Shown here piece by piece: positions 45,521 to 54,716 of a DNA stretch of 64,000 nucleotides (position 1 is its first letter; the number at the start of each line of letters is the position of its first letter). Under the pieces are notes generated by a model. The model was not told the DNA's origin and did not search any database. It was given only the letters and a program-made list of their open reading frames with translations. The position numbers and the translations under genes are program-made. This DNA comes from Caryophanales bacterium (GTDB lineage: Bacteria > Bacillota > Bacilli > Bacillales > Amphibacillaceae): assembly GCA_026168805.1 (NCBI GenBank), contig JAPFDS010000071.1, positions 35,890 through 99,889 of the forward strand, read 5' to 3'.

Positions 45521-45530
45521 GGAAGTCGCT
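45494..45530. terminator. Bidirectional terminator between the VTT gene and ysdB
   Basis: GCGACTCC (45499-45506) and GGAAGTCGC (45521-45529) form the stem, with AAAAA on the left (T run for the minus strand) and ATTTT on the right. It overlaps the end of the VTT coding region. Confidence 0.7.
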
Positions 45531-45548
45531 ATTTTGTGCACAAACGTA

Positions 45549-45959
45549 TTATTTAATTCGTTCAATCGTAGCAGTTTCGTGCTCAATTAACTGATTAATG
45601 GGGTGCTTCCAAGTTACTGTTGCATAGGGATATTTACTGACAATCTCTTCTTCTAAAAAGGCAAGGTCTGTTTTCGTAATTCCACGTAGTTCAATAGGGC
45701 GCTGAACAGTGATGTGAATATTGACAACTTCAAAAGCTGTATCAGTTGTCCCTAAATACTTTTCCCCCTCAAAAAGACAACCCTTATACGTAAATTGTAA
45801 GTTTTTCTTGTTATCTTCAGGCTCATCTAGGAAATAAAACGATTGCATGTCTTTGGCTTTTTGGATTTTTCTTTGTGGACTTCTCACGTATTGGAGTGCA
45901 GCCAAAAAGATAAATGCAATGGCTAATATAATGAGTATCCGGAATAAAATAATGACCAT
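45549..45959 (-). CDS. ysdB: Sigma-W pathway protein YsdB
   Basis: A 136-residue protein with one N-terminal membrane segment (about 3-22) and a soluble cytoplasmic or surface domain with FTYKGCLFEGEKYLGTT. Sequence character and position near rplT and the M42 peptidase gene fit YsdB, a sigma-W-regulon protein of unknown function. A sigma-W-type promoter (45993-46020) upstream gives independent support. The Shine-Dalgarno GGGAG is about ten bases before the ATG. It points against the neighbouring genes. Confidence 0.8.
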   Translation of the reverse strand: MVIILFRILIILAIAFIFLAALQYVRSPQRKIQKAKDMQSFYFLDEPEDNKKNLQFTYKGCLFEGEKYLGTTDTAFEVVNIHITVQRPIELRGITKTDLAFLEEEIVSKYPYATVTWKHPINQLIEHETATIERIK

Positions 45960-45992
45960 TATTCATCGACTCCCTATTGTATGTTACTATTG

Positions 45993-46020
45993 TATACGAA
46001 TGAACGGATAAAAAGATTCA
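45993..46020 (-). promoter_or_regulatory. Sigma-W-type promoter of ysdB
   Basis: On the minus strand TGAATC (46020-46015), 16 bases and CGTATA (45998-45993) match the sigma-W pattern TGAAAC-N16-CGTA with one mismatch. It lies 34 bases before the ysdB start. Confidence 0.68.
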
Positions 46021-46067
46021 TATATCTTATCCTAATTATAGTCTAAAGGGAGACAAGAATACACTTG

Positions 46068-46183
46068 AATGCATTTCATAATTACCGAAACTAGCTACGC
46101 CGATATAACATGGAGTTACGGACGCTCAAGCGAAACTACATGTTGTATCGGTGTAGCATAAGATATGTATTATGAAATTCATT
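46068..46183. repeat. Palindromic repeat family 2, copy 3 (before dut)
   Basis: 116 bp ending in AATGCATTTCAT and ATGAAATTCATT. Inner arms are partly paired (AACATGGAGTT / CGAAACTACATGTT); outer arms are AGCTACGCCGATAT / GTATCGGTGTAGC. A 13-bp direct repeat ACTTGAATGCATT flanks it (46063-46075 and 46185-46197), the left copy overlapping the repeat end. Orientation is opposite to copies 1 and 2. Confidence 0.86.
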
Positions 46184-46246
46184 AACTTGAATGCATTGTG
46201 AGGTTTTATAAAATCCCAATAGACAAACGATACTGGAGGAAATAAA

Positions 46247-46681
46247 GTGACTACGAACATTCATATCAGGCGGATCCATAAAGATGCCGTAATGCCAAAT
46301 AGAGCACATGATGATGATGCTGGTTTAGATCTGTATGCAGTGGAGGAAAAACACATTCAACCTGGAGAGAGTGCACTGATAGCAACAGGTATTCAGTTAC
46401 AATTACCAGCGGGAACAGAAGCACAAATTCGTCCACGAAGCGGACTTGCTCTGAAACACTCTGTTACCGTATTAAATAGTCCAGGAACGATTGATGCTGG
46501 ATACAGAGGAGAACTAAAAGTAATTTTAATCAACCATGGTAAACGTAGTTTTCACGTTACAAAACAGATGCGTGTTGCGCAAATGGTTATTGCGCCAATT
46601 TTATCCGTAACGCTTCAAGAAAGTGATGAAATATCTGCTTCTGATCGTGATACAGGAGGATTTGGTTCTTCAGGAGTATAA
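46247..46681 (+). CDS. dut: Trimeric dUTPase
   Basis: A 144-residue dUTP diphosphatase (dUTP to dUMP), which keeps uracil out of DNA and supplies the thymidylate pathway. All five motifs are present: [46 protein letters not shown] and the C-terminal [10 protein letters not shown] that closes the active site. The start is GTG 46247, six bases after TGGAGGA. It is flanked on both sides by family 2 repeats in the same orientation. Trimeric dUTPases also occur in phages, but no phage genes lie here. Confidence 0.95.
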   Translation: MTTNIHIRRIHKDAVMPNRAHDDDAGLDLYAVEEKHIQPGESALIATGIQLQLPAGTEAQIRPRSGLALKHSVTVLNSPGTIDAGYRGELKVILINHGKRSFHVTKQMRVAQMVIAPILSVTLQESDEISASDRDTGGFGSSGV

Positions 46682-46772
46682 TATACTTGAGCGAATGTGA
46701 ACAATATACATAATAATTGAGTAGTAAAAGTAGAACTGTTTTTCATTTAACCGTTTTCAAGGTATACTAGTG

Positions 46773-46888
46773 AATGAATTTCATAATTACAAAAATCAGC
46801 TATGTCTATACAACATGTATTTTCAAAAGGTTCAACGAAACTACATGTTGGAGTGGCTTAGCAAAAAATCCGTATTATGAAATTCATT
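46773..46888. repeat. Palindromic repeat family 2, copy 4 (between dut and the M42 peptidase gene)
   Basis: 116 bp ending in AATGAATTTCAT and ATGAAATTCATT, same orientation and length as copy 3. Inner elements are CAACATGTATTTTC and CGAAACTACATGTTG; left outer part is ATTACAAAAATCAGC. It ends 36 bases before the next start codon. Confidence 0.87.
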
Positions 46889-46924
46889 ATAGTACTATAA
46901 TCATTTAGGGGGTACGTAAGATAT

Positions 46925-48013
46925 ATGACAAAATATGACGAAACATTAACGATGCTAAAAGATTTAACAGATGCTCGAGGAATACCAGGAAATGAAAAAG
47001 AGGCTCGCGAAGTAATGCAACGTTACATCGAGCCTGTATCAGATCGGGTGTACACTGATAATTTAGGCAGTTTAATTGCCGAGAAAACAGGCGATGAAAA
47101 TGGTCCGAAAATTATGGTTGCAGGACACTTAGATGAAGTTGGATTTATGGTTACTCGTATTGATGAAAATGGCTTTGTTTATTTCCAAACCGTTGGTGGA
47201 TGGTGGAGCCAAGTGATGCTCGCACAGCGTGTAACGATTATGACTAAAGATGGAGATGACGTTACTGGTGTTATTGGTTCAAAACCTCCACATGTGTTAT
47301 CAGCAGAAGCGCGTAAAAAGCCAGTAGATATCGAGAAGATGTTTATTGATATTGGTGCAATGAGCAAAGAAGAAGCGGAATCATTTGGCGTTCGCCCAGG
47401 CGATTCAATCGTACCGTACTTTGAATTTACCCAGCTTAAAAATGAAAAGATGCTTCTTGCCAAAGCATGGGACAACCGTATTGGTTGCGCGATAGCGATT
47501 GACGTTCTAAAACAATTAAAAGATGAAGAACATCCGAACATTGTGTATGGCGTAGGAACCATTCAAGAAGAAGTCGGATTACGTGGAGCAAAAACATCAG
47601 CGAACCTGATCCAACCAGATATTGGCTTTGGAGTGGATGTAGGAATTGCTGGAGATACACCAGGAATTGCCGATCATGAAGCAGATAGTAAGTTAGGAGA
47701 CGGACCACAAATTATCCTATATGATGCTTCAATGGTTTCACATAAAGGTGTTCGCGATCTTGTCGTTGAAACGGCAGAAGAGAACGACATTCCATTTCAA
47801 TATTCATCCATTGCAGCAGGAGGAACAGATTCAGGATCAATTCATTTAACAGCGAATGGAGTACCATCCTTATCGATTACGATTGCAACGAGATATATCC
47901 ACTCCCACGCAGCTATTTTACATCGGGATGATTATGAGAATGCAGTTAAGTTAATTGTAGAAACGATTAAAAAACTAGACCGAGAAAAAGTAGATTCGAT
48001 TACTTTATCATAA
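46925..48013 (+). CDS. ysdC: M42 family glutamyl aminopeptidase (YsdC)
   Basis: A 362-residue two-metal aminopeptidase, likely a cytoplasmic dodecamer that trims peptides from the N-terminus. Metal ligands and catalytic residues: the H and D of [10 protein letters not shown] of KAWDNRIGC, the E-E pair of [10 protein letters not shown] of GVDVGIAGD, and H of RYIHSHAA. The family is often mislabelled endoglucanase. AGGGGGT lies about eleven bases before ATG 46925. A bidirectional terminator separates it from the convergent lytic transglycosylase gene. Confidence 0.92.
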   Translation: MTKYDETLTMLKDLTDARGIPGNEKEAREVMQRYIEPVSDRVYTDNLGSLIAEKTGDENGPKIMVAGHLDEVGFMVTRIDENGFVYFQTVGGWWSQVMLAQRVTIMTKDGDDVTGVIGSKPPHVLSAEARKKPVDIEKMFIDIGAMSKEEAESFGVRPGDSIVPYFEFTQLKNEKMLLAKAWDNRIGCAIAIDVLKQLKDEEHPNIVYGVGTIQEEVGLRGAKTSANLIQPDIGFGVDVGIAGDTPGIADHEADSKLGDGPQIILYDASMVSHKGVRDLVVETAEENDIPFQYSSIAAGGTDSGSIHLTANGVPSLSITIATRYIHSHAAILHRDDYENAVKLIVETIKKLDREKVDSITLS

Positions 48014-48059
48014 AAAAATGGTAGGTGCTCATCATGAGATGATGCACCTACCATTTTAA
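48013..48059. terminator. Bidirectional terminator between ysdC and the transglycosylase gene
   Basis: AAAATGGTAGGTG and its complement CACCTACCATTTT (with CATC / GATG inside) form a long stem around 48016-48057, flanked by A7 on the left and TTTT on the right. Confidence 0.9.
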
Positions 48060-48065
48060 TGTGTA

Positions 48066-48701
48066 TTAAGAAGTATATGTATTCATTACATTGCGCACAT
48101 AATTTTGTGTTTCGTTAAAAGGTGGAATGCCTTGATATTTATCCACATTTCCTGGACCCGCATTGTATGCTGCTAAGGCAATTTCCACATTGCCATTATA
48201 CTTATGTAACATCGAAGCAATGTATTTGGTTCCTCCGTGAATGTTCTCATGCGCGTCATATGGATTGTTTACACCTAAACCTCTTGCTGTGCCAGGCATG
48301 AGTTGCATTAATCCTTGTGCGCCAGCATGACTCTTGGCATCAACCCGGTAATTCGATTCATGTTTAATAATCGAATGAATCAGTTTTTCATCTACTCCGT
48401 GTGCGATAGACGCTTGGCGGACAATTTCGTCAATCGAACCTGTAGTTTCTTGCGAAGGTAAAGGACTAGCAAGAATAGGATTATTTTGAAGCAACGCAGG
48501 TGTCTCGTTAAAAGGAGATTGTTTTCGGTTTAACGATTGGTTTTGAACTTTTGCCTCATCTAAGTATTGGCTAAGAAGCATTTGAAATGGGCTGTTTTCA
48601 CCAGGCATTGCATCTAGAAAAGATTGATTTGGTTGATTCACCGATGATGATAACGCTTGTTGTTGAATATATTGTTTTAAAAAATGAACATTGGAAGGCA
48701 T
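48066..48701 (-). CDS. Lytic transglycosylase (SLT domain)
   Basis: A 211-residue protein with a low-complexity, Q- and S-rich N-terminal half (1-90) and a C-terminal SLT lysozyme-like domain. The catalytic glutamate is E115 in [24 protein letters not shown] and [17 protein letters not shown] [14 protein letters not shown] complete the family set. It cuts glycan strands to 1,6-anhydro-muramyl ends. No signal peptide is evident at this start, so export is unclear; B. subtilis CwlQ (YjbJ) is similar in this respect. ATG 48701 lies nine bases after AGGAG; an in-frame TTG three codons up is too close to it. Confidence 0.87.
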   Translation of the reverse strand: MPSNVHFLKQYIQQQALSSSVNQPNQSFLDAMPGENSPFQMLLSQYLDEAKVQNQSLNRKQSPFNETPALLQNNPILASPLPSQETTGSIDEIVRQASIAHGVDEKLIHSIIKHESNYRVDAKSHAGAQGLMQLMPGTARGLGVNNPYDAHENIHGGTKYIASMLHKYNGNVEIALAAYNAGPGNVDKYQGIPPFNETQNYVRNVMNTYTS

Positions 48702-48756
48702 GGATCTCAACTCCTATATCCTTTATTTTACGGCTTTTTCAGGTAGATGGCAAGTG

Positions 48757-49440
48757 TCATTCATCATTCTTTGATAACGTCGTTACATCCATTCCTTCAG
48801 CGGTCAAAATATCGTCATAAAATGGGTCATCCCCTATAGAAATAACGCGCGTACACATCGAGGTGATTTCATCCATATCATGTGAAATGTATAAAATAGT
48901 CTTATCTTTCGTTGTAGCAATATGTGTTAAATAGTCCGCGATCTCTTTTTTAGATTTTAAATCAATTCCAACGGTCGGCTCATCTAAAAATAAAATTGGC
49001 GGATCGTGAATTAAGCTAATGGCCATATTTAACTTTCGCTTCATACCTCCGGATAATGCACGTACCTTCGTATTCCAAGCATCTAAATGCATAGCTTCAC
49101 ACAGTTTTTTTAATTCGTCAATCGATCTTCTCTTCCAGGACAATTTTTCAAAAAATGTCATATTTTCCTTTACCGTAAAATCTTCCCACAATGCTACTTC
49201 TTGAGGAACAAAACCTATTTTTTTACGAATGTTGGCTGGTTTTGAATCAGGTTCTTCGTCAATTGAAAAATGCCCACTCGATTGTTTCTCGATCGTTGCT
49301 AATATGTGCAATAATGTAGATTTACCTGCACCATTTTCGCCAACGAGACCAACAATTTCTCCTTTATGGATGTGAAAATTTATCTTGTGTAACACATGTT
49401 TTTCCCCGTAGTTTTTGGACAAATCACGAACGTTTAGCAT
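48757..49440 (-). CDS. ABC transporter ATP-binding protein (ABC-2 exporter)
   Basis: A 227-residue ATPase: Walker A GENGAGKST (34-42), Q-loop VPQE (78-81), signature LSGGM (129-133), Walker B ILFLDEP (149-155) and H-loop ISHD. The DrrA/CcmA-like pattern fits multidrug or lipid-type exporters. It overlaps the permease gene before it by 17 bases and is last in a four-gene minus-strand operon. AAGGAG lies about eight bases before the ATG. The cargo is not identifiable. Confidence 0.92.
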   Translation of the reverse strand: MLNVRDLSKNYGEKHVLHKINFHIHKGEIVGLVGENGAGKSTLLHILATIEKQSSGHFSIDEEPDSKPANIRKKIGFVPQEVALWEDFTVKENMTFFEKLSWKRRSIDELKKLCEAMHLDAWNTKVRALSGGMKRKLNMAISLIHDPPILFLDEPTVGIDLKSKKEIADYLTHIATTKDKTILYISHDMDEITSMCTRVISIGDDPFYDDILTAEGMDVTTLSKNDE

Positions 49441-50560
49441 GTATATTCTCCTTTTTGAACAACCATAAAAAACATAAGCCCATACTGATGAGTAACCATG
49501 TCAGCCCAATCTCACCGTGCATCATTGGTTGAAGTGGATGCAAGCTTGCAAACAGTGGAAAATGACGAATAATTCCTTCAATCGGTAAAATCATTCCACT
49601 CGTGCCAATTAGGACAACACATACGATAAGAGCTCCGAGTACATATGAGAATCGTTGCTTGAACAATAGTGTTAATAAAAACACACCTAAAACTGTTGTG
49701 ATTCTAAACATCAGACATGCTATAAGCATTGATAGTGATATCGTTTGATCCATTCCATAGACGAGGACACTAAATGTTACAAAGTCGATGACTAAAAACA
49801 TGCCGATGTATATGCATACTTGGCTCAATATATATTGCTTTGGGTGATAGGCCGTAAACGGAATCCGCCCAAAAGCAGGATGATTACGTTCTTGTACAAC
49901 CCATTCAAAGATCATCATCGTCGAAAAAAGTACGACTACTATCCATACATCTAAGACTGAAATAATAGCACTGGTTTCGTTTGAATTTCCTTGTTTTCCA
50001 GCCGTTGAAAACGTTGTTTCTATTAAACGTTCACTTTCTTGGATTTCTTTACTTGTTTGTTTAACATCCTCTTTTGGAGGTGGTGTAAGGTTGTGCGTCT
50101 CAAATAAATCCTCTACAGCAATTGCGGCCTTTGACCGATTGAGTTGTTCTTGAATAAACGATACAACACTTTCTTTGACAGGTATTGCAGCAAGAGACAT
50201 GTTCGAAGTGAAGTGTGAGACGATCCCTCGACGATCATTATGTAAAATAGCTTCATCATATTCTGCCGGAAATTCAAATACACTATCCACTTGATGATTT
50301 TCTAATCGATGGATGGCTTCATGATAGGATATATAATTTACTTCAATCAATGGTAGATTTTCCATCGAATCTGTTAACTCCTGTAATAAAGGAGTTTCTT
50401 CTTCCATAACAATTCCTACGGGGATTCGCAATTGGTCCTCGATATTCGTATCAACAGCCACGTAGACTGCTGAAGCAAATAAAGGTAATAAGAGCCAAAA
50501 TAAAAATGATTTGTATTGTTTCCGTACATGCATCCATCGAGTGTGCAGAAGTCTCATCAT
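49424..50560 (-). CDS. ABC-2 type permease, subunit 1
   Basis: A 378-residue membrane protein: one N-terminal segment (about 18-35), a large outside domain (about 36-215) and five or six segments in the last 165 residues. The plan is that of ABC-2 exporters with a long first loop. Its start overlaps the end of the preceding permease by four bases (ATGA-type), and its end overlaps the ATPase gene, so the three are tightly coupled. It is probably a heterodimer half with the 408-residue permease. Confidence 0.85.
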   Translation of the reverse strand: MMRLLHTRWMHVRKQYKSFLFWLLLPLFASAVYVAVDTNIEDQLRIPVGIVMEEETPLLQELTDSMENLPLIEVNYISYHEAIHRLENHQVDSVFEFPAEYDEAILHNDRRGIVSHFTSNMSLAAIPVKESVVSFIQEQLNRSKAAIAVEDLFETHNLTPPPKEDVKQTSKEIQESERLIETTFSTAGKQGNSNETSAIISVLDVWIVVVLFSTMMIFEWVVQERNHPAFGRIPFTAYHPKQYILSQVCIYIGMFLVIDFVTFSVLVYGMDQTISLSMLIACLMFRITTVLGVFLLTLLFKQRFSYVLGALIVCVVLIGTSGMILPIEGIIRHFPLFASLHPLQPMMHGEIGLTWLLISMGLCFLWLFKKENIHAKRS

Positions 50561-51783
50561 CGCTCAAATCGCTCCTTCCACAACGAAATTGCTATATACA
50601 TGACTGCAAGCGCTCCGATTGTAATCCATAATGGATAGTAAGATACAAATACCCCATCGAATACGGTGATATGTAAAAGAGTATCAAACGTATATGTCGT
50701 AAAGAGTGCATCTAACACGCCTTGGAGCTGGATAGGGAAGTACATTCTTGGTATCAGTGCTCCACTAAGTAGGACGCACATGATTGTGAATACAAGTTGA
50801 AACGTAAAGCGAAATTGCAACGATGTGAATACTTGATCTATAATAGATAGAGCAATGATATAAATTCCGATGCATAATGCAAATAAACCAATAGCTTGCC
50901 CGCTTGTTGTTGCATCCATCTCATCAAATAAAAAAGGTTTCAACAGATAAAATAAAGCAACTGTACTTGATAGACTAAATATATAAGCGACTGTGATGCG
51001 GCTATGGACTAATTGATAGGCCCGTACACCATATAGTTTCATTCGTTCTAACAGTTCATTTGATGTTTCTTTATATAATGTCACATAAAATAAAAAGGTC
51101 CACACAATACTTGTAAAAAATAAAGCAGCCATTGAAAAGTATGTAATGGGTGAGAATGTAGCGGTATTTTGGATGACATCCTCGCGTAAAATTTCATCTT
51201 TATTGACAGTATAAAAGAAAAACTCTTTAAACTCTTCAAATAAGATATCAGATCGTTCTTCATCAGACATTGGTAACTCATGCGCGTACGCATAAATCGT
51301 TAAGATGTTCGCCTGAGCTGTTTCAATCAAACGCGTAATACTTTGCACAAATTCATACACCAATTGACTTTCGAGCTCTTTTTTCTCATTGCCGATAACG
51401 GGAATCTCAATCGATTCTCCTTGATAAAGGTCCGACGTAAACCCTTCAGGAAATGTTACATAGGCCGTCATTTGCTCATGTTCTAATAAATGGATTGCTT
51501 CATCTTCTTGAACGGGGACAATTTCAATAAAGTCTCCAAGTTCAGTACCTTCGATAAAAGCACTGATGACAAGTTCAGTTTCTTCTGATTGGTCATCATC
51601 AATCAGGCCTACTCGTATAGGTTCATCTTCAGGCGGGATAAAGAACGTAACAATACCGGCAATTAAAAAGCCTATCATTAGAAAAGGCAATAATAAAAGG
51701 AGAGGAAGTGATTTCCACTTCCTCCGCATGTGTTTCATATAATGAGAAATAAATAACATAAAGATTCGTACATGTTGTTTCAT
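50557..51783 (-). CDS. ABC-2 type permease, subunit 2
   Basis: A 408-residue membrane protein: an N-terminal segment (about 27-49, rich in L and P), an acidic outside domain (about 50-215, starting FFIPPEDEPIRVGLIDDD) and a C-terminal cluster of about six segments. It shares its plan with the 378-residue permease but little sequence, consistent with a heterodimeric channel. It lies 19 bases after the gene for the anchored acidic protein. Confidence 0.85.
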   Translation of the reverse strand: MKQHVRIFMLFISHYMKHMRRKWKSLPLLLLLPFLMIGFLIAGIVTFFIPPEDEPIRVGLIDDDQSEETELVISAFIEGTELGDFIEIVPVQEDEAIHLLEHEQMTAYVTFPEGFTSDLYQGESIEIPVIGNEKKELESQLVYEFVQSITRLIETAQANILTIYAYAHELPMSDEERSDILFEEFKEFFFYTVNKDEILREDVIQNTATFSPITYFSMAALFFTSIVWTFLFYVTLYKETSNELLERMKLYGVRAYQLVHSRITVAYIFSLSSTVALFYLLKPFLFDEMDATTSGQAIGLFALCIGIYIIALSIIDQVFTSLQFRFTFQLVFTIMCVLLSGALIPRMYFPIQLQGVLDALFTTYTFDTLLHITVFDGVFVSYYPLWITIGALAVMYIAISLWKERFER

Positions 51784-51802
51784 CTATATCACGTCCAGTA
51801 TA

Positions 51803-53407
51803 TTAGAATCCAAACATTCCTCCGCCCATGATTTGACTGAGCCAATGTTCGAATTCAGAAGCTAATGATTCGATGTACATATCGATTTCAAACATTTCCA
51901 TTTCTCCAAGTTGTACAGAGTCTGATGTAGATGGAATATCTAGCTCTTTTTCAATGGAACCTTTCTTATCAACATGTATTTGAAATTCTTCTTCCACCCC
52001 ATCTTCAAAGAAGGAGAGTGTATGTGAGGAATTCATCTCTTCCGATTCATAAGATGCATCCCCACTCCAGTTAAATTCCAGATCATCAAAGCCATCTGTT
52101 ATCTGGATGGAACGGGTAAATTCTTTCGTTGACTTGTCTGTTAATTCTTCAGACGCTTCATATGAAAACTCAGTATCTTCTGCCTGTAAAAGCACATAAT
52201 CGTCACCTTTGTTATCTTTCCAATTAAATTCACCTTCAAGATGAATAGGGAACTCCTCATATGTGTCACCAAAAGTCAAATCGATATCAAATTGCTGTTT
52301 GTTCGTTTCTAATAAATGAGTTCCTTCAATAGCAACGGATACTAAATCATTTTGATCAGGACCAAATTCTAATGAAAAGTCTCTTTGAACGACTTTATTT
52401 TGATCTACCCAAATTGTTGAAGTCATACCATCTTTGAAATGAAGCTGTGGTATACCAAGTCTGATCGTTTTTAACGTTCGTTCAAAATCATCTAACATTT
52501 CATTGATGAGCAATTGATCTTCTGATGAAAGTTCATCTAATGCAGTATTTACTGGTAATTGCAATTCAATGATTTTTTCAAACATATCTTTTATCCGATC
52601 GTCTCTAGATAATTTTCTAAAAAATCCTTCTAGCAAATCTTTAAATTCCTCTTCTTCTAAGTGAAAGGTAATTTTGTTCGCATTGATATCTTCACCATGT
52701 ACAGTGACGGAATCCTTTTCTTCTGAAAATGCATCCTCAGGTATTTCTTCGTACAAGTATTCAACATATTCTTCTTTTAAATATTCCATATCTTTCTCAT
52801 CAAGAAATTCATTTGAAAATGCATCAAAAATAGCGTCAAAATCTATAAAGTCTGCTTCCGTAAATGTATATGGATCTTGCTCATGTAACAACTCGTTCAG
52901 TTGTTGATCTTCTATGTGGATAATGTCATCTGTAAATGGTAATTCGATAAACAAATCGTGTTCAGAAATAGAAACGCCGATTTTACCTAAATCTAGATTT
53001 GCAAAATCTACCCCAAGGCCAACTGCGAGTTCTTTGTTATCGAGGTCGCTTTCCACATCAAACAAAACAGTAACACTGGATAACATATCGAAAGGGTCTA
53101 CTGCTCCAAAATTATCTCCATCTAATCCATTATTATTTGAATGAATATTTATTCGATGGGCTGCTTTATTAGGGTTGTCAGCAGTCTTTTCTCCCCATTC
53201 AGATTCGAGTGTGTATTTTTCTTTTACACTTTCTCCAATAAAATCAATCGTTTCTTTCTCAGCTGAAAAGTATTTTTCTTTTGTAGTCTTGTCTAAAAGA
53301 ACATAGGCAGAAACTGCTCCTCCAATAATTAATAATAGTCCAATGACAATGGCGATTGTTTTTTTAGATAAGCCACTTTTTGCTTGTTCTGTAACCGGTT
53401 CGTCCAT
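51803..53407 (-). CDS. Membrane-anchored acidic protein of unknown function, first gene of an ABC-2 operon
   Basis: A 534-residue protein I cannot name with certainty (possibly the DUF6583 group). A short basic cytoplasmic tail (SGLSKKT) leads into one membrane segment (about 19-39); the remaining roughly 490 residues should lie outside. That part is very acidic, with many D and E, few cysteines, and beta-like stretches toward the end; the C-terminus is MGGGMFGF. ATG 53407 lies eight bases after AAGGGAG, while an ATG six codons up contains this site. As the first gene before two permeases and an ATPase it could be a substrate-binding or wall-side partner; this is inference only. Confidence 0.75.
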   Translation of the reverse strand: MDEPVTEQAKSGLSKKTIAIVIGLLLIIGGAVSAYVLLDKTTKEKYFSAEKETIDFIGESVKEKYTLESEWGEKTADNPNKAAHRINIHSNNNGLDGDNFGAVDPFDMLSSVTVLFDVESDLDNKELAVGLGVDFANLDLGKIGVSISEHDLFIELPFTDDIIHIEDQQLNELLHEQDPYTFTEADFIDFDAIFDAFSNEFLDEKDMEYLKEEYVEYLYEEIPEDAFSEEKDSVTVHGEDINANKITFHLEEEEFKDLLEGFFRKLSRDDRIKDMFEKIIELQLPVNTALDELSSEDQLLINEMLDDFERTLKTIRLGIPQLHFKDGMTSTIWVDQNKVVQRDFSLEFGPDQNDLVSVAIEGTHLLETNKQQFDIDLTFGDTYEEFPIHLEGEFNWKDNKGDDYVLLQAEDTEFSYEASEELTDKSTKEFTRSIQITDGFDDLEFNWSGDASYESEEMNSSHTLSFFEDGVEEEFQIHVDKKGSIEKELDIPSTSDSVQLGEMEMFEIDMYIESLASEFEHWLSQIMGGGMFGF

Positions 53408-53573
53408 TAGGCATACTCCCTTCATTCTTAAAAAATTCCAAAGTACATATCCATAAGATATACGAAAAATGTAAAATTAGCAACGCATTTTTCGATACAT
53501 AGCACCGTCTCAAGCAAAATAGTACTTTGTACATATATATGAGAGGTACGTTATATATACGCTATTTATTTCA

Positions 53574-53618
53574 CAAAAAATATCCTACCTAGTAAACGTG
53601 TCAATCTACTAGGTAGGA
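53574..53618 (-). terminator. Intrinsic terminator after sspI
   Basis: CCTACCTAGTA (53584-53594) and TACTAGGTAGG (53607-53617) form an 11-bp stem. On the minus strand it is followed by ATATTTTTT, fitting the sspI transcript. Confidence 0.88.
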
Positions 53619-53643
53619 CATATATAGGAATCGTGTTTATGTG

Positions 53644-53865
53644 CTATGAAGAAGTGGCTGTTTCAACCCCTTGTTCTAACGCATGAACCATTTCTTCTTT
53701 TTGCTGTTTCTCAGACGATTCCCAAATTAGTTCAAATAAAACACCCAAACCTGGGAGTGTTTTCTCTTCTTCTTTTTCAATAGCATCTAATATTGTTTGT
53801 TCCATTTGTTCTGTGTTATTGTTTTTCATATTGGCAATGACAGCTTTACGAACATCAATATCCAT
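53644..53865 (-). CDS. sspI: Small acid-soluble spore protein SspI
   Basis: A 73-residue minor spore protein, matching SspI (about 71 residues in B. subtilis): MDIDVRKAVIANMKNN at the N-terminus and EEEKTLPGLGVLFELIWE in the middle. SspI is made in the forespore under sigma-G and its function is unknown. GAGGTGAT precedes the ATG. I did not find a clear sigma-G promoter upstream; CAATATA lies in the right place but the -35 is poor. It is divergent from the RNA methyltransferase gene, as in B. subtilis. Confidence 0.92.
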   Translation of the reverse strand: MDIDVRKAVIANMKNNNTEQMEQTILDAIEKEEEKTLPGLGVLFELIWESSEKQQKEEMVHALEQGVETATSS

Positions 53866-53963
53866 TCTATCACCTCATTTATATATTGTGGATAGTTTGA
53901 CCAAAGGAAGCTAAAATATGTATGATAAAAGATACCAATAGAGGAATGATAGGACTGAAAAAA

Positions 53964-54716
53964 ATGATAACTTCCGTTCAAAATGAACAAATAAAACGCA
54001 TGAAGCAGTTACATCAAAGGAAAGGGCGCACACAAACTGGAACATTTATTATAGAAGGAGAGCATCTGATTGAAGAAGCTCATGCAGCCAACTGGGATAT
54101 TCATACGGTTGTCGTACGAGAAGATATAGCGGCTCCACATTATATTCTTGATACACATATCATCCGAGTCAGTGAACATGTATTTGCTTCCATCGCTCAA
54201 ACAAATAACCCCCAAGGGATTTTAGCGGTCGTAGCAATGAAAAAAGATACATTTCGCCCACGTTCGCTGACATTAATGATCGATGCTGTGCAAGACCCAG
54301 GTAATATAGGAACGATGATTCGTACAGCTGACGCTGCAGGATTTGATGCTGTTATTGTGGGCAAAGGTTCAGTGGACATATATAATGATAAAGTCATTCG
54401 GGCTACACAGGGCTCGATTTTTCACATCGATGTTATCCAGATGAATATTGCTGACGCGATTGAAATGTTGTGTGAGAATCATACAAAAGTGATTGCAACA
54501 GCTCTAGAAGGTGCGGTTGACTATACGGAAATGGATGTGCATGAGAATATGGCATTAATTGTTGGAAATGAAGGGGCAGGTGTAGAGCAATCGTTTATCG
54601 ATGCTTCTGATCAAATTGTAAAAATTCCTATCTACGGTCAAGCCGAATCATTAAATGTAAGTATTGCAGCAAGTATTCTGATGTACGATATGAAGCGAAA
54701 AATTGCAACTTTATGA
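53964..54716 (+). CDS. ysgA: TrmH/SpoU-family RNA 2'-O-methyltransferase (YsgA)
   Basis: A 250-residue SPOUT methyltransferase. An N-terminal substrate-binding domain (about 1-95, with GTFIIEGEHLIEEA) precedes the knotted SAM domain with motifs DAVQDPGNIGTMIRTADAAGF, IVGNEGAGVE and IPIYGQAESLNVSIAA. The RNA target is not known, most likely rRNA. ATG 53964 gives the family N-terminus and has AGGA about ten bases upstream; two earlier in-frame ATGs lack a suitable site. The stop lies inside the pheS promoter. Confidence 0.9.
   Translation: MITSVQNEQIKRMKQLHQRKGRTQTGTFIIEGEHLIEEAHAANWDIHTVVVREDIAAPHYILDTHIIRVSEHVFASIAQTNNPQGILAVVAMKKDTFRPRSLTLMIDAVQDPGNIGTMIRTADAAGFDAVIVGKGSVDIYNDKVIRATQGSIFHIDVIQMNIADAIEMLCENHTKVIATALEGAVDYTEMDVHENMALIVGNEGAGVEQSFIDASDQIVKIPIYGQAESLNVSIAASILMYDMKRKIATL

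Noticed and set aside
53866..53960. Sigma-G promoter for sspI
   Set aside because: Minus-strand CAATATA is near the right position but does not fit CATHHTA, and no GHATR element sits at the right distance.
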